In this document: positions 25,508-34,304 of the stretch, one piece after another | Layout: every line of letters begins with the position of its first letter | How positions within the stretch are numbered: position 1 is the first letter of the stretch | From: Bacillus sp. AFS015802 | GTDB lineage: Bacteria > Bacillota > Bacilli > Bacillales > Bacillaceae_B | Assembly (NCBI RefSeq): GCF_002561455.1 | Contig: NZ_NTUP01000007.1 | Coordinates: 88,508 to 152,507 of the forward strand | DNA length: 64,000 nucleotides | Direction of reading: 5' to 3' | Notes under the pieces: model-generated | What the model was told of the DNA's origin: nothing | Seen by the model: only the letters and a program-made list of their open reading frames with translations | The model's database searches: none | Made by a program: the position numbers and the translations under genes

Positions 25508-26761
25508 CTACCCTTTCAGAAAATGATGTATATAATGGGCCGTATCTCTGGCACCATTTTCTTGTTGCAACTGCCTGCCTAACTCAAAGGCTGCCTCTTT
25601 GACCTTGGATGATTGGATAGAAACGATCGCTTGGGATAGATGATCCACCGTCAGCTTCTTTCTCGGAATAGGGGCGGATCCCACTCCTAATTCTTCTGTC
25701 CGTTTACCCCAAGCGAACTGGTCATTTCCATGGGGGATGACGACACTTGGAACACCTGCACGGAAAGCAGCTGCAGTTGTACCCGCTCCTCCATGATGAA
25801 TGACCACGGAAACTTTCGGGAAGAGCCATGTATGAGGAATACTTTCTATAAAGAACATATCTTCATATCCATTCTTGTCATCGACGTGATTCCACCCCAT
25901 ACCAATAACCCCCCTCTTTCCGGATTTTCTCAGAGCTTCTACGACTAATTTGGTTGTATCTTCTTGGGATTCATCGTAGATGCTCCCGAATCCAACATAA
26001 ACAGGTTCATTTCCTTTCTCCAGGAATTCAACCAGATCCTCCGGTGGGCTCCATTCACCTAGATCCTCATCCAAAAACCAGTACCCAAAGGACTTCATCT
26101 GTCCTTCCTGCTGCGGAAAGACATGCGGACTAATCGACATCACAGATGTATGATTGTTTGTCTCCGCCTTACCGAATGGGTTGATGAAATTAAGAGGGAG
26201 CTTCCCAAATCGTTCCTTCCAGAATGCAGCGATAGGAGGCTTGACGGTAAGCCAAAATCCCTTTTCAAACAACTTGTGGGTCAGCAGATTGGCCGTCTTC
26301 CCCCATCTCAGCTGATAAAAGATCAAGGCAGGGTACTCCTTGGTAGGTGCCATAGGAAAAGGGGAGGCAAGGATCGCCGGTACACCAAAATGCTCACCTG
26401 CAAATTCCCCGATGGCTGCTCCTGGATGATAGATGATGGCATCCGCTCCTTCGCAAGCCTCGAACAGATCCCGTTGCATGCCCAATTGTTTATCCTTTAT
26501 ATAAGGTTTCATTTTCTGGAAGCTCATAAAGAATTTATTGGGATTGTCGGACTCAATTGAACTCTTGGACATCTCCCTTGAAATCTTAGCAATGTCACCC
26601 TTGATGGGGTGGAAGTGCAATCCATGATGTTCTACTAACTTCCCATAATTCTCAAACGCAGCAAGTTTAACTTCATAACCAAGATTCTTTAATTCCTTTC
26701 CAAGGGCAATGTACGGTTGGGTATCTCCTCTTGTACCTGTTGTTAAGATTGAAATTTTCAT
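25508..26761 (-). CDS. UGT/MGT-family glycosyltransferase
   Basis: The 417-residue GT-B enzyme starts MKISILTTGTRGDTQPYIAL, the N-terminal signature of sterol/macrolide UDP-glucosyltransferases. The C-terminal nucleotide-sugar site is HHGGAGTTAAAFRAGVPSVV and IPHGNDQFAWG. It probably glycosylates a lipophilic acceptor such as a macrolide, sterol-like lipid or diacylglycerol. It is the first gene of the three-gene operon. The ATG follows GGAGTGTGTATAG and MarR-type palindromes lie directly upstream (26806-26852). Confidence 0.85.
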   Translation of the reverse strand: MKISILTTGTRGDTQPYIALGKELKNLGYEVKLAAFENYGKLVEHHGLHFHPIKGDIAKISREMSKSSIESDNPNKFFMSFQKMKPYIKDKQLGMQRDLFEACEGADAIIYHPGAAIGEFAGEHFGVPAILASPFPMAPTKEYPALIFYQLRWGKTANLLTHKLFEKGFWLTVKPPIAAFWKERFGKLPLNFINPFGKAETNNHTSVMSISPHVFPQQEGQMKSFGYWFLDEDLGEWSPPEDLVEFLEKGNEPVYVGFGSIYDESQEDTTKLVVEALRKSGKRGVIGMGWNHVDDKNGYEDMFFIESIPHTWLFPKVSVVIHHGGAGTTAAAFRAGVPSVVIPHGNDQFAWGKRTEELGVGSAPIPRKKLTVDHLSQAIVSIQSSKVKEAAFELGRQLQQENGARDTAHYIHHFLKG

Positions 26762-26805
26762 CTATACACACTCCAAATAGTGATTTATTTAAGTTTAATT
26801 TAATT

Positions 26806-26852
26806 AGTTAGTTTAACTTACAATTTTATACTATATATTAGTTAGACTAACT
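26806..26852. promoter_or_regulatory. Two MarR-type operators upstream of the glycosyltransferase operon
   Basis: AGTTAGACTAACT (26840-26852) is a perfect 13-base palindrome and AGTTAGTTTAACT (26806-26818) is a near copy. Both match the AGTTTGACAAACT core next to the marR gene at 27354-27372, giving a consensus AGTTWGNCWAACT. TATA-rich sequence between them could hold the -10. Confidence 0.75.
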
Positions 26853-26894
26853 TACTTTCCTTGGGAACAGAGTCCTATCCTCTGCTCCAACAGG

Positions 26895-27332
26895 TCATTG
26901 AGCGTTCTTTTCATAGAACCCTTTAATCAATTTTTCCATCGTTCGCTTGAACTGCTCCGCTTCATCCACTGTAAGGAGATGCTCAATAAATGAGACATAA
27001 TCCTCCAAGGCTTGCTGATTCAGACGCATGAAGGTCTGGCTTGATTCCGTCAATGCCACATGATAAATTCTCTTATCTTCGTTCGATTGAGTTTTCTTCG
27101 CATAACCGAGAGAAACTAGCTTATTAATCCCTGCCGTGGCTGAAGCCTTCGTAATATTGAGTGAATCCGCAATCTCACTGATCGTCGGATATCCAAGTTT
27201 CCCGATGGCTTGTATATACTGAATCTGATTCACACTTAGATTTGAAACACCTGCAGTTTCAATTGTTTCTTGTACTAACTTCTTGAATGAGGTGTCGAGT
27301 GTGACGATGAATTCACGAAGAATGTCTTCCAT
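26895..27332 (-). CDS. MarR family transcriptional regulator
   Basis: The 145-residue protein has a winged helix: GKLGYPTISEIADSLNITKA, SATAGINKLVSLGYAKK and a wing with SNEDKRIYHVALTES. The ATG at 27332 lies eight bases after GGTGGGAG. A 19-base palindrome (27354-27372) lies just upstream, and related palindromes precede the glycosyltransferase operon, so it likely represses itself and the efflux/glycosylation operon. Confidence 0.9.
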   Translation of the reverse strand: MEDILREFIVTLDTSFKKLVQETIETAGVSNLSVNQIQYIQAIGKLGYPTISEIADSLNITKASATAGINKLVSLGYAKKTQSNEDKRIYHVALTESSQTFMRLNQQALEDYVSFIEHLLTVDEAEQFKRTMEKLIKGFYEKNAQ

Positions 27333-27353
27333 AGTAGCAACTCCCACCTTTAA

Positions 27354-27372
27354 TTTAGTTTGACAAACTAAA
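27354..27372. promoter_or_regulatory. MarR autoregulatory operator
   Basis: TTTAGTTTG A CAAACTAAA is a perfect 19-base palindrome 21 bases upstream of the marR start codon. Confidence 0.8.
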
Positions 27373-27712
27373 TATAATGCATGGTTGAGATTTTGTCAAC
27401 TGAAATGAGGACTCATAGATTTATCCGTTCTTGATGTTCTCATTCTTTCTGTATGAATAATCATTAACTTGGTTGCAACTGATTGAAGATCGGCCTAATC
27501 TATCTCCTTCATTAAGTATATGATAAGAACGTGTTAGAATCCTTACTTCAAGTGTCAGTCAGCTTACTGCCCTCTGCGGATAAATCATCATTTCTTAACG
27601 TTCCCTCTAATTCAAATCCCAGCTTTTATCTCAATTCCATAAGTACAGTTAAACTGCTTCTTTTTTTGAAGAAAAGGACAGCTTTACATCCACTCCTATG
27701 AGGGAAGAGTGA
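27373..27712. other. Intergenic stretch with nothing recognised
   Basis: These ~340 bases upstream of marR hold no supported gene. Upstream of the MarR operator I see only AT-rich sequence. Confidence 0.4.
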
Positions 27713-27874
27713 CTTATTTACAATACTTACGTTCATAATGTTTCCCTTCGTTTGGGACACTTCCCTCTGGGGGTGTCCCAGCGCTTTAGCAAATATTCTT
27801 TTCATCTACCACTGAGTAAGTATAAGTCCACTCTTTTTCGTTATCAAACTCAACCCTTAAATGATAAGGGTTGT
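27713..27874 (-). pseudogene. Decayed copy of the C-terminus of the protein at 35636
   Basis: The minus strand encodes PYHLRVEFDNEKEWTYTYSV and VVDEKNIC, then a TAA (27786-27788), then TPPEGSVPNEGKH. The intact protein at 35636-36064 reads PYHLNVEFENEKGWTYTYSV and ICQNAWTPPEGSLPKEGKH. The first half of the gene is missing and a Gln codon is now a stop. The DNA similarity is strong over the whole 160 bases. Confidence 0.85.
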
Positions 27875-27897
27875 CCACTAATGAACAAAGCTGCTTA

Positions 27898-28653
27898 CTA
27901 CTTTACATATTCACCATAAAGCAACTCCATCGCTTCAATAATCTTACTGTCAGCCACCTGGCTGGTTAATCTATTAGGCAGGTGAATCGCGCCTAATGCA
28001 AAGATATAAGGGGCTTCACTAAAGTCACCCATTACGCCCATATCAACAGCAACATTCTCAAGTCCACCCGTCATATGGTTCAAATGGTGTGATGGTATCT
28101 GTTTTATATCTCCCTTTTGTCTAACTAACCCATTCGCAATGGGGGCCCATAACAGAGGTTGGGTTTTGTATCCTTGATAAATATGTATCATCAAATCAAG
28201 CATGTCGTTTAACTGCGCCTTATTTTCAACATCCCTTGGGTTTTCAGTCACATGTACGGAAGGATAAAAAGACTGAATCGACTGATTCAACTTTTTCCAG
28301 CCTCCACAAAAATGAACGATGCATCCGGCCATATGGCTATCGTGACACGCAATCATGACTTCAACCGCCTCCCTCAAAGGAAGAGAAGCCCTGCTTTGTA
28401 GATGGGGATAAAGTTCTTTGCTATCTTCTTCAGGATTAAATGCTACGTCTTCAACAATAGCATCCCATTTAACCAAGCCTCCCTCTACCCATTTTGCTAT
28501 ACAAAATGCAATTGCGACTTTGGCAGCTGATGCAAGGGGGATGGTAAGTTCACTATTTAAAAAGATAACTTGTTTCAGTTGTTTAGTGGAATAAACGATC
28601 ATCCCCACTTCCCCGACATCTACTTCTTCAAGTTTTTCTATAACTCTCCTCAC
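27898..28653 (-). CDS. Class A beta-lactamase-like serine hydrolase
   Basis: The 251-residue protein has the three active-site boxes in order: SxxK in PLASAAKVAIAF, an SDN-like position in ACHDSHMAG and a KTG-like HMTGGLENVAVDMG. The boxes are altered (DSH for SDN, MTG for KTG), so it is probably not a true penicillinase. There is no signal peptide, implying a cytoplasmic hydrolase. The GTG at 28653 lies behind AAGGAGGTGAAGAATA. Confidence 0.75.
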   Translation of the reverse strand: MRRVIEKLEEVDVGEVGMIVYSTKQLKQVIFLNSELTIPLASAAKVAIAFCIAKWVEGGLVKWDAIVEDVAFNPEEDSKELYPHLQSRASLPLREAVEVMIACHDSHMAGCIVHFCGGWKKLNQSIQSFYPSVHVTENPRDVENKAQLNDMLDLMIHIYQGYKTQPLLWAPIANGLVRQKGDIKQIPSHHLNHMTGGLENVAVDMGVMGDFSEAPYIFALGAIHLPNRLTSQVADSKIIEAMELLYGEYVK

Positions 28654-28692
28654 TATTCTTCACCTCCTTAGTTTTTAAAAAGAAAAAAACGT

Positions 28693-28735
28693 GAGGACAG
28701 GTCCCTTTGTTGTTCCAACGAACCTGACCCCTGGC
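28693..28735. repeat. Dispersed hairpin element
   Basis: AGGACAGGTCCC and a downstream AACCTGACCCCT form an imperfect long-loop stem of the same family as at 10404, 37738, 45167 and 48192. Confidence 0.5.
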
Positions 28736-28748
28736 TCTTAAATGATGG

Positions 28749-29288
28749 TTAGCGTGTTAACGCTTGATAAATCGAATAATCCACCTCACCTGAGATATGT
28801 TCCAGCCCATCTTCACACAATTCCAGAGCCATTAAGTTCTCAGGAGAAGGTGGAAGGTTTTTCTTGGACGCATGGATTCCGAATTCGGTTGATGTTCTGA
28901 ATCCAAAGCGTTGATAGTATCGATGGTCTCCTTCCACAATGACTCCTTTAAACCCCATGCCAGCAGCTAATTTGATCCCTTTCGGCAACATATACTTGCC
29001 AACACCCTGGCGCTGCTGATGGATGGCCACAGATACCGGGGATAACATCAACACTTCATTTTCATGCTTATGACTAATCGGAAGTTTTGAAAGCATAAAG
29101 TGACCTATGATCATTCCGTCGTCCTCAACCACTAAATCCAGCTGGGGAATATAATAATGTTTTTCCCGGATCTCTCTTACCAAAGCTTTTTCTAGTAATC
29201 CATCTGAATAAGCGGTATGTTTGAATATCTCACGAACGAACTCTTCAGTAAAACGATGTTCTTCTTTTTTGACTGGTCTTAGCTTCAT
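28749..29288 (-). CDS. GNAT family N-acetyltransferase
   Basis: In this 179-residue protein the core is LMLSPVSVAIHQQRQGVGKYMLPKG, with the Q/RxxGxG acetyl-CoA loop in QQRQGVGKYM, and GDHRYYQRFGFRTSTEFG at the C-terminal side. This is the YhbS-type GNAT layout. The ATG lies behind GGGGGTATATGA. The substrate is unknown. Confidence 0.85.
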   Translation of the reverse strand: MKLRPVKKEEHRFTEEFVREIFKHTAYSDGLLEKALVREIREKHYYIPQLDLVVEDDGMIIGHFMLSKLPISHKHENEVLMLSPVSVAIHQQRQGVGKYMLPKGIKLAAGMGFKGVIVEGDHRYYQRFGFRTSTEFGIHASKKNLPPSPENLMALELCEDGLEHISGEVDYSIYQALTR

Positions 29289-29402
29289 TCATATACCCCC
29301 AAAATATTGCTGCATCTAAGTTTTACATATTCCTCAATCTTTTTAAAAATCCTTTTTGTGTTATGGAGAAGGGCAATGGCCGAATAATTATCTGATCTTC
29401 AA

Positions 29403-29909
29403 CTATTGCCCCCCGTTGGTGAAGTAACCATTATCTACTTTTTTCTTATCATCTCTGTAATGTTTAGATAAGAATTCATCCAATATAACTTTATGGCTTT
29501 TAACCATATTGCTTGGCAACTCATCAGGATAAAAGAACTCAACTTTAATAGACTCAGCTTTGTCTATGTTTAATTCCCCTTCATCCCCCTCCGAAAAGTA
29601 GGCAACCGTTACGACGTAAAACTCATCACCATTTTCAGCCTTTATAAAGTTTTCCGGGCCTGAATAAACATTGATTAAATGTAATTCATCTAATTTCAAC
29701 CCAGTTTCCTCATATACTTCTCTTCTCGCAACTTCTTCTGTAGATTCTCCAAGTTCCATCAGTCCGCCCGCAAGGCCCCAAGCACCCTTCGGAAACTTTC
29801 GTTGTTGAAGTAATAATCTTCCCATTTCATCCACAATAACAGTAACGGAGCCTACAAATATTAAAGGTCTATGACCAACTATTTCCCTCAATTCTTCTAT
29901 GTATCCCAT
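29403..29909 (-). CDS. NUDIX hydrolase
   Basis: The 168-residue protein contains GGLMELGESTEEVARREVYE followed by ETGLKL, a complete Nudix box, and the N-terminal VTVIVDEMGRLLLQQRKFPK. The ATG follows AAGGAGTTAAGATT. It looks like the broad MutT/ADP-ribose pyrophosphatase type; the substrate is unknown. Confidence 0.9.
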   Translation of the reverse strand: MGYIEELREIVGHRPLIFVGSVTVIVDEMGRLLLQQRKFPKGAWGLAGGLMELGESTEEVARREVYEETGLKLDELHLINVYSGPENFIKAENGDEFYVVTVAYFSEGDEGELNIDKAESIKVEFFYPDELPSNMVKSHKVILDEFLSKHYRDDKKKVDNGYFTNGGQ

Positions 29910-29969
29910 AATCTTAACTCCTTCTCAAACTATTTATCGCAGATGGGCAATTGCTGAATCAGAGAATGC

Positions 29970-30416
29970 CTAATATACTTCTAGAGCAAAAGCATAAATG
30001 GCAGATCCATTCGATACGTTCTCTTTTTTATCATCCAACCACCATACTGAGTACGTATAGTAATAAATCCCAGGTTTTTCGGGTGTAATAAAATGATCAT
30101 TCTGTAGTTTTACTGCCGTCTGCTTTTCATCCATGTGCTGGTTGAGGTTGAAATCATTAGGTTTAGTTTTGTAATCTATATCCAAAGAAACTGTCTCACC
30201 TGATTTTATCTTGACAGGTTTCTTTCCTTTCAGCAGCTCACGTGGACTCCTCTCAGCATCAGCACAGGTTCTTCCCCAACAGTAGCTACCCAAGGTAGTT
30301 TCATAACGATCATCATCAACCTCTAACGAAGCAATAGGTGGTTTTTCATTTGATTGGGAATTGGAGCAACCAGCCATAATAACAATTAAAATAAAAACAG
30401 ATAATTTTCTAACCAC
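29970..30416 (-). CDS. Predicted lipoprotein, ~148 aa
   Basis: An N-terminal signal (RKLSVFILIVIMAGCSNS) ends in the lipobox MAGC. The mature domain carries two close Cys residues (SYCWGRTCAD) and a beta-rich C-terminus (GIYYYTYSVWWLDD). The GTG at 30416 is seven bases after GAGG; a TTG one codon upstream is also possible. No family was recognised. Confidence 0.7.
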   Translation of the reverse strand: MVRKLSVFILIVIMAGCSNSQSNEKPPIASLEVDDDRYETTLGSYCWGRTCADAERSPRELLKGKKPVKIKSGETVSLDIDYKTKPNDFNLNQHMDEKQTAVKLQNDHFITPEKPGIYYYTYSVWWLDDKKENVSNGSAIYAFALEVY

Positions 30417-30473
30417 CAACTCACCTCGTCTTTCTTAAACGTTCTCCTATTTCGTTAAGAGTACAATAGGAAG

Positions 30474-30595
30474 TTATTTGCGTGATGACGGCATACCATC
30501 TACCCGCTGTACCATCTTATGTACACAATCAATAACTACATCTGGTCGGTCGAGGAACACAGAATATCCTGAATGACCCTCAAACAACTTTAAAC
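30474..30595 (-). pseudogene. Decayed C-terminus of an alpha/beta hydrolase (copy of 36422 gene)
   Basis: The minus strand reads GHSGYSVFLDRPDVVIDCVH then KMVQRVDGMP to a stop at 30474, matching SHSGHSVFLERPDLIIKCVH and KMVQRGDSVP of the intact hydrolase at 36422-37345. Only the last ~38 codons remain. The fragment directly abuts the stop of the gene at 30590. Confidence 0.85.
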
Positions 30596-31480
30596 GGCCC
30601 TCCGAAAGATCTTCATACTAAAACGACCCCAATCTTCTTCCAGATCATCAAAATGGACAATACTCCAAGCATTAAAGAAGGTCTGTCCACGTTTATTAAA
30701 GAAGAAATCACCGTCTATGCAGTAAGATGCATGTTGAATGAGGCCGTCTGAATTTTCCCAAGTAAGCACATCTCCCGCCCTCATATCTTTAGAAGTAATC
30801 ACGAGATAATTTTCATATTCTAATCTTTGAAGAAACGTTTTAGGATGTACCCATTCATGTATGATCCATTCTTGCCCGGTGATGGCGAAGAGTGTTGCCG
30901 ATAAACAATTACTACCTGCAGTGGATGGAAAGGTGTTTGCAAACTTTATTAAATGTGGAGGTGTTTGGAGCGGATAATCGTAGGAAGTCCATTCCTCCCA
31001 TTGTTGGGCAATATCTGTCATAAGTTCTTCTTTATAACTATCAGAAAGCTCTTCCCACATCCCTTTATGAAGGAATAGATAGTCCTCTCCCTCAACTTCT
31101 ATCCTATCTTGACTAAGGGCTGATGGTTCCACAGAGAAGTCAGAAACCGGATGAATCAACCCCCGCCCCACTTCTATCTGAACATGAAAAAGGTCGATTC
31201 TCTTTTCTGCAGGAAGATGATTAACCCAGCCTGGAGGTGTCACGAGTACATAGGAAACGTCCTTTGATAGATTCCAATACTCATAACTATTCGCGAGTTG
31301 TACCTGTTTATAAGAAGAATGGTTCAGGAACTCATCGTGGGGAATGATCAAAACATCACTTACATATTCTTCAAAGCCGGCAAGTTTATTCTCAGGAAGG
31401 AAAAACAAATCTTTATCCGGTACGTATGCCTTTATCCACTCTTTCAGGGTGTCGGGTGTTGGCTGGATCTTTCTTTTCAA
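30590..31480 (-). CDS. Uncharacterised protein with NlpC/P60-like C-terminal features
   Basis: The 296-residue protein is not one I can name. Its C-terminal ~110 residues have a cysteine in STAGSNCLSATLFAITG, a GDVLTWENSDGLIQHASYC segment and FFFNKRGQTFFNAW. That spacing recalls NlpC/P60-type cysteine peptidases (Cys then His), so a papain-like fold is possible. The TTG at 31480 lies behind GAGGTGAGTGTAA. Its last codons meet the hydrolase remnant, so the native C-terminus may have been altered. Confidence 0.5.
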   Translation of the reverse strand: MKRKIQPTPDTLKEWIKAYVPDKDLFFLPENKLAGFEEYVSDVLIIPHDEFLNHSSYKQVQLANSYEYWNLSKDVSYVLVTPPGWVNHLPAEKRIDLFHVQIEVGRGLIHPVSDFSVEPSALSQDRIEVEGEDYLFLHKGMWEELSDSYKEELMTDIAQQWEEWTSYDYPLQTPPHLIKFANTFPSTAGSNCLSATLFAITGQEWIIHEWVHPKTFLQRLEYENYLVITSKDMRAGDVLTWENSDGLIQHASYCIDGDFFFNKRGQTFFNAWSIVHFDDLEEDWGRFSMKIFRRAV

Positions 31481-31713
31481 TTACACTCACCTCTATATTC
31501 TGGAGTAGACTCATCAAAATCTTATGTCTATTTTAACATAATTAACCAAAATTATTTGTGAGTAGTTATTCAATTAGAAGCAATTCATTAAATATAGGCT
31601 CTTGCTGGAAGGGGTGGGGAGTCATGCTCATATTCTTTTAATGATATTATGTTAGTGACAGCTTATTACATGACTAGTACTACACTTGAATTCATTAAAT
31701 AAGGAGATATTTT

Positions 31714-31917
31714 ATGAGAGAGATCTTTTCCGATTATGGAATAGTCATTCATGAAAAAGATGGGGTCTATTTATTCACGACTGACAGTGGTGGATTTGTA
31801 TCCCGTGATATCACTTTTGAAGTTTCCAAAGAGGATGCTAAAATAGCTCAAATTAGTGAGGAAGAAGCATACTGGGTAATTTTGAAGTATGAAAAACTGG
31901 GTAAATTTAAATTTTAA
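31714..31917 (+). CDS. Small uncharacterised protein, 67 aa
   Basis: The soluble acidic protein begins MREIFSDYGIVIHEKDGVY and ends LKYEKLGKFKF. The ATG lies behind AAGGAGATATTTT. Nothing in it allows a function to be named. It is followed by the YcxB-like pseudogene. Confidence 0.6.
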   Translation: MREIFSDYGIVIHEKDGVYLFTTDSGGFVSRDITFEVSKEDAKIAQISEEEAYWVILKYEKLGKFKF

Positions 31918-32027
31918 TGAGTCGATTTATTTAACATAAAAAGCAAAATAATGATTTCTGTGAAAGATGGAGAACAACTACCCGGTTATATATTGGAAAG
32001 TGAATGTTATTGAAAGGAGAACTTACA

Positions 32028-32311
32028 ATGGAAAAAGACTTTTGCCCTGAAAAGGATTCTCTTATTATAAGAGTGAGATAACTTATATAATTAATTCTCA
32101 GGAGATTCAGCAGAAACTAGGCAAGTCAAATAACTATCTAGAATGGGAACAAATTCGCACAGTATATGAAAACACAGATATGTTCCGGCTATATGTATCA
32201 TGAGGCAAAGCTATTGTACTTCCTAAAAGGTACTTTGCATCTGAGGAAGAAATTCAGCTATTAAAAAGGCTGATTATCAAAAACGTAAGTAAGGACAAAG
32301 TGAAGTTTTAG
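32028..32311 (+). pseudogene. Decayed YcxB-like protein gene
   Basis: An ATG with a GAAAGGAG site opens a short frame that stops after 17 codons. A second frame reads YLEWEQIRTVYENTDMFRLY then VS, a TGA, then GKAIVLPKRYFASEEEIQLL to a stop at 32311. The WEQI...MFRLY...AIVLPKR pattern is that of YcxB-like C-terminal domains. The N-terminal part is deleted, one frameshift and one internal stop are present. Confidence 0.75.
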
Positions 32312-32330
32312 GCTCCACTTATTTATCGGA

Positions 32331-32370
32331 AAAACAGGGCAACTTCCCACCTAAAGTTGCCCTGTTTTTA
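32331..32370 (+). terminator. Rho-independent terminator
   Basis: AACAGGGCAACTT and AAGTTGCCCTGTT form a perfect 13-bp stem followed by TTTTA. It follows the YcxB-like pseudogene and would still terminate the plus-strand transcript. Confidence 0.85.
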
Positions 32371-32461
32371 TTCCGTTAACCTGCTTAAAAAAGAAGAAGA
32401 TACTAACCGAAGATTGGTTGACTGATCTTCAGTTATTGCACCCCTATAATTGAACAAGATA

Positions 32462-32983
32462 TTAATTATAATCTGACTTAGTTAAACCATATATATCAGA
32501 ATCCTCGAATACACCTAATTTTATAAAATCTTGTTTTAAAACCCCCTCTTTTTTCATTCCAACATTCATCATTACTTTACTTGAGGCTGGGTTCTTCGAC
32601 ATTGCCTTTGCCCAAATTCGGTTAAGTTTTAAATTTTCGAAACCATATCGTAGTATTTCCTTAGCAGCTTCAGTTGCATAACCATTTCCCCAATATTCCT
32701 TACCTACCCAGTATGCTAATTCAGCCTTTTTATGAGTATCGTTTACGCGAATCGTTATAGTTCCAATTAAAATATCATTAGATTCTAAAACTATCGCAAA
32801 AGGAAAAATACCATTTTCCATCATTTTAGGATGATTTTTAATCCACTGTTCAGCAGCTTCTATTGGATATGGATGTGGTATACCTAATGTTGTTTTAGAA
32901 ACATCTTTGTTGCCAGCCAATTCTTGGACACTGGTTGAATCATCTATTGTAAATGGACGAAGAATTAAGCGGTCCGTTTTCAT
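32462..32983 (-). CDS. RimJ/RimL-type GNAT acetyltransferase
   Basis: The ~173-residue protein starts MKTDRLILRPFTIDDSTSVQ, the classic RimJ/RimL opening, with AYWVGKEYWGNGYATEAAKE as the acetyl-CoA loop and LNRIWAKAMSKNPASSKVM followed by NVGMKKEGVLKQ. The ATG at 32983 is preceded by weak sites; a GTG at 32995 is possible. The target is probably a protein N-terminus or small amine. Confidence 0.85.
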   Translation of the reverse strand: MKTDRLILRPFTIDDSTSVQELAGNKDVSKTTLGIPHPYPIEAAEQWIKNHPKMMENGIFPFAIVLESNDILIGTITIRVNDTHKKAELAYWVGKEYWGNGYATEAAKEILRYGFENLKLNRIWAKAMSKNPASSKVMMNVGMKKEGVLKQDFIKLGVFEDSDIYGLTKSDYN

Positions 32984-33103
32984 TGTTATTAACACTTCTT
33001 CACTCTCCCAAAACTTATTATTCTTTAACTGCTGCCCGTTACCTGAACAAATACAAGAGGATGTTCGTTCAGCAAACTAACCCTATGGTGGAACAAGAGT
33101 ATT

Positions 33104-33292
33104 TTACATTACTCCAACTTTTTTTATTTCTAAATCTAAGATTCTTGTCCTTAAATCGTTTTTTGATACCAAGACTTCATTTCCATCCTTATCAAAGCAA
33201 AATGCTACTGGAATCGAAAACCCACAATTTCTATATGACCCATCAGCAAGAATGGCTCCTATAACATAATTAATTAAAGCTACAAACCCCAC
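33104..33292 (-). CDS. Possible 62-aa protein or C-terminal gene remnant
   Basis: The frame from a GTG at 33292 (AAGGTGATA leader) reads protein-like: YRNCGFSIPVAFCFDKDGNE then VLVSKNDLRTRILDLEIK. It may be a short gene or the end of a decayed one. No family was recognised. Confidence 0.35.
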   Translation of the reverse strand: MGFVALINYVIGAILADGSYRNCGFSIPVAFCFDKDGNEVLVSKNDLRTRILDLEIKKVGVM

Positions 33293-33347
33293 ACTATCAC
33301 CTTATAGCCAATATTTTGTTTTCTACACCCTTCTATCATGCCACCGC

Positions 33348-34130
33348 TTAATAAGCGAGCCACAAGTTTTTCGCATCTTCATTAGATATATGCAGTTTAT
33401 CTACAAAGTACGTTTGCAGGTTACTTTCTTTACTACTGCCAGCCCATTCTTTATAGATATCGATAAGTGTTTGAACACTACCATTACAATAATTTCTGAT
33501 GAGTAAATCAACTACAGCTGTACTTCTCCAATAATCATAAAATGCTGATGAATATTCTAATTCTTCGCTATGACCTGCAGATTCACCAAACAAGTTAAGC
33601 GTATATTCGCCATATTTTTCTTTGAATTTGTTTATTAGGCAAGACTCTACATTCATAATCGAATTGAACTTTTCTTCAGATAAAATAAATTTACGAGGTA
33701 TATAGAAACATAGGCCCTCTTCAAACCACATATTTTCTTCATCAAGCTCTTCGAAATCTGAATGAAAAAAATCGACGTGATGCGTTAACTCGTGAGCGGC
33801 TATGACCGCCACATCTTCCATATCAAGTGTTGTATAATACGTTTTAGCAACTTCTACTCCATTTGTTGTCGAAATATAGATATCTTTCCACGTTTCAACC
33901 AATGGTGTAATATGAATCAAATCCCTGGAAGTATAGGCTGGTAAAGGAAGGGTTGAATACAGTTGAGTTGCAGATGCTAGATCGTGAAAAATAATTCCTC
34001 TGGGTGACTGGAAAGAAGCAACCTCATTTAAGGCTTTTGAAAATTGAACTAGCTTTTCTAACAGCTGCAATCCACTTTTTTCGATTTTTTTTACTTTTGA
34101 AGTGTCTGTGACAGAGACTCCGTATTTCAC
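33348..34130 (-). CDS. Putative zinc metallopeptidase (HExxH, gluzincin-like)
   Basis: The 260-residue protein has an HExxH motif in AAHELTHHVDFFHSDFEELD (about residue 122) and a candidate third ligand in MWFEEGLCFYIPRKF, 20-30 residues later, as in peptidase MA-like gluzincins. No signal peptide or membrane helix is visible, so it is probably cytoplasmic. The GTG at 34130 lies behind AAAGGGGGAAATAAT. The target is unknown. Confidence 0.7.
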   Translation of the reverse strand: MKYGVSVTDTSKVKKIEKSGLQLLEKLVQFSKALNEVASFQSPRGIIFHDLASATQLYSTLPLPAYTSRDLIHITPLVETWKDIYISTTNGVEVAKTYYTTLDMEDVAVIAAHELTHHVDFFHSDFEELDEENMWFEEGLCFYIPRKFILSEEKFNSIMNVESCLINKFKEKYGEYTLNLFGESAGHSEELEYSSAFYDYWRSTAVVDLLIRNYCNGSVQTLIDIYKEWAGSSKESNLQTYFVDKLHISNEDAKNLWLAY

Positions 34131-34153
34131 ATTATTTCCCCCTTTTACTTTCG

Positions 34154-34304
34154 TTGTTCCCGTTTGAAGACTATCAAACCATTAAATTCAAGGTTATTCA
34201 GACAACCTGTTTTTTTGAAGATGGGCGTTACGTTGGTCTTCAGGTATTACCCCCCTTTAATGAAAGATGGAAGATGCCTCACGAGATGAATGTAGAGGTT
34301 TTAT
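34154..34304 (+). pseudogene. Possible fragment of an unidentified gene
   Basis: The plus strand reads KFKVIQTTCFFEDGRYVGLQ and VLPPFNERWKMPHEMNVEVL, which looks like genuine coding sequence. It has no ribosome binding site, and it runs into antisense of the S66 peptidase gene at 34305. I treat it as the truncated remnant of a lost plus-strand gene. Confidence 0.35.

Noticed and set aside
24054..26761. Antibiotic biosynthesis cluster
   Set aside because: Only a glycosyltransferase and exporters are present; no scaffold-forming enzymes were seen, so resistance or export is the simpler reading.
27898..28653. Second true beta-lactamase
   Set aside because: The SDN and KTG boxes are altered and there is no signal peptide, so only a beta-lactamase-like fold is claimed.
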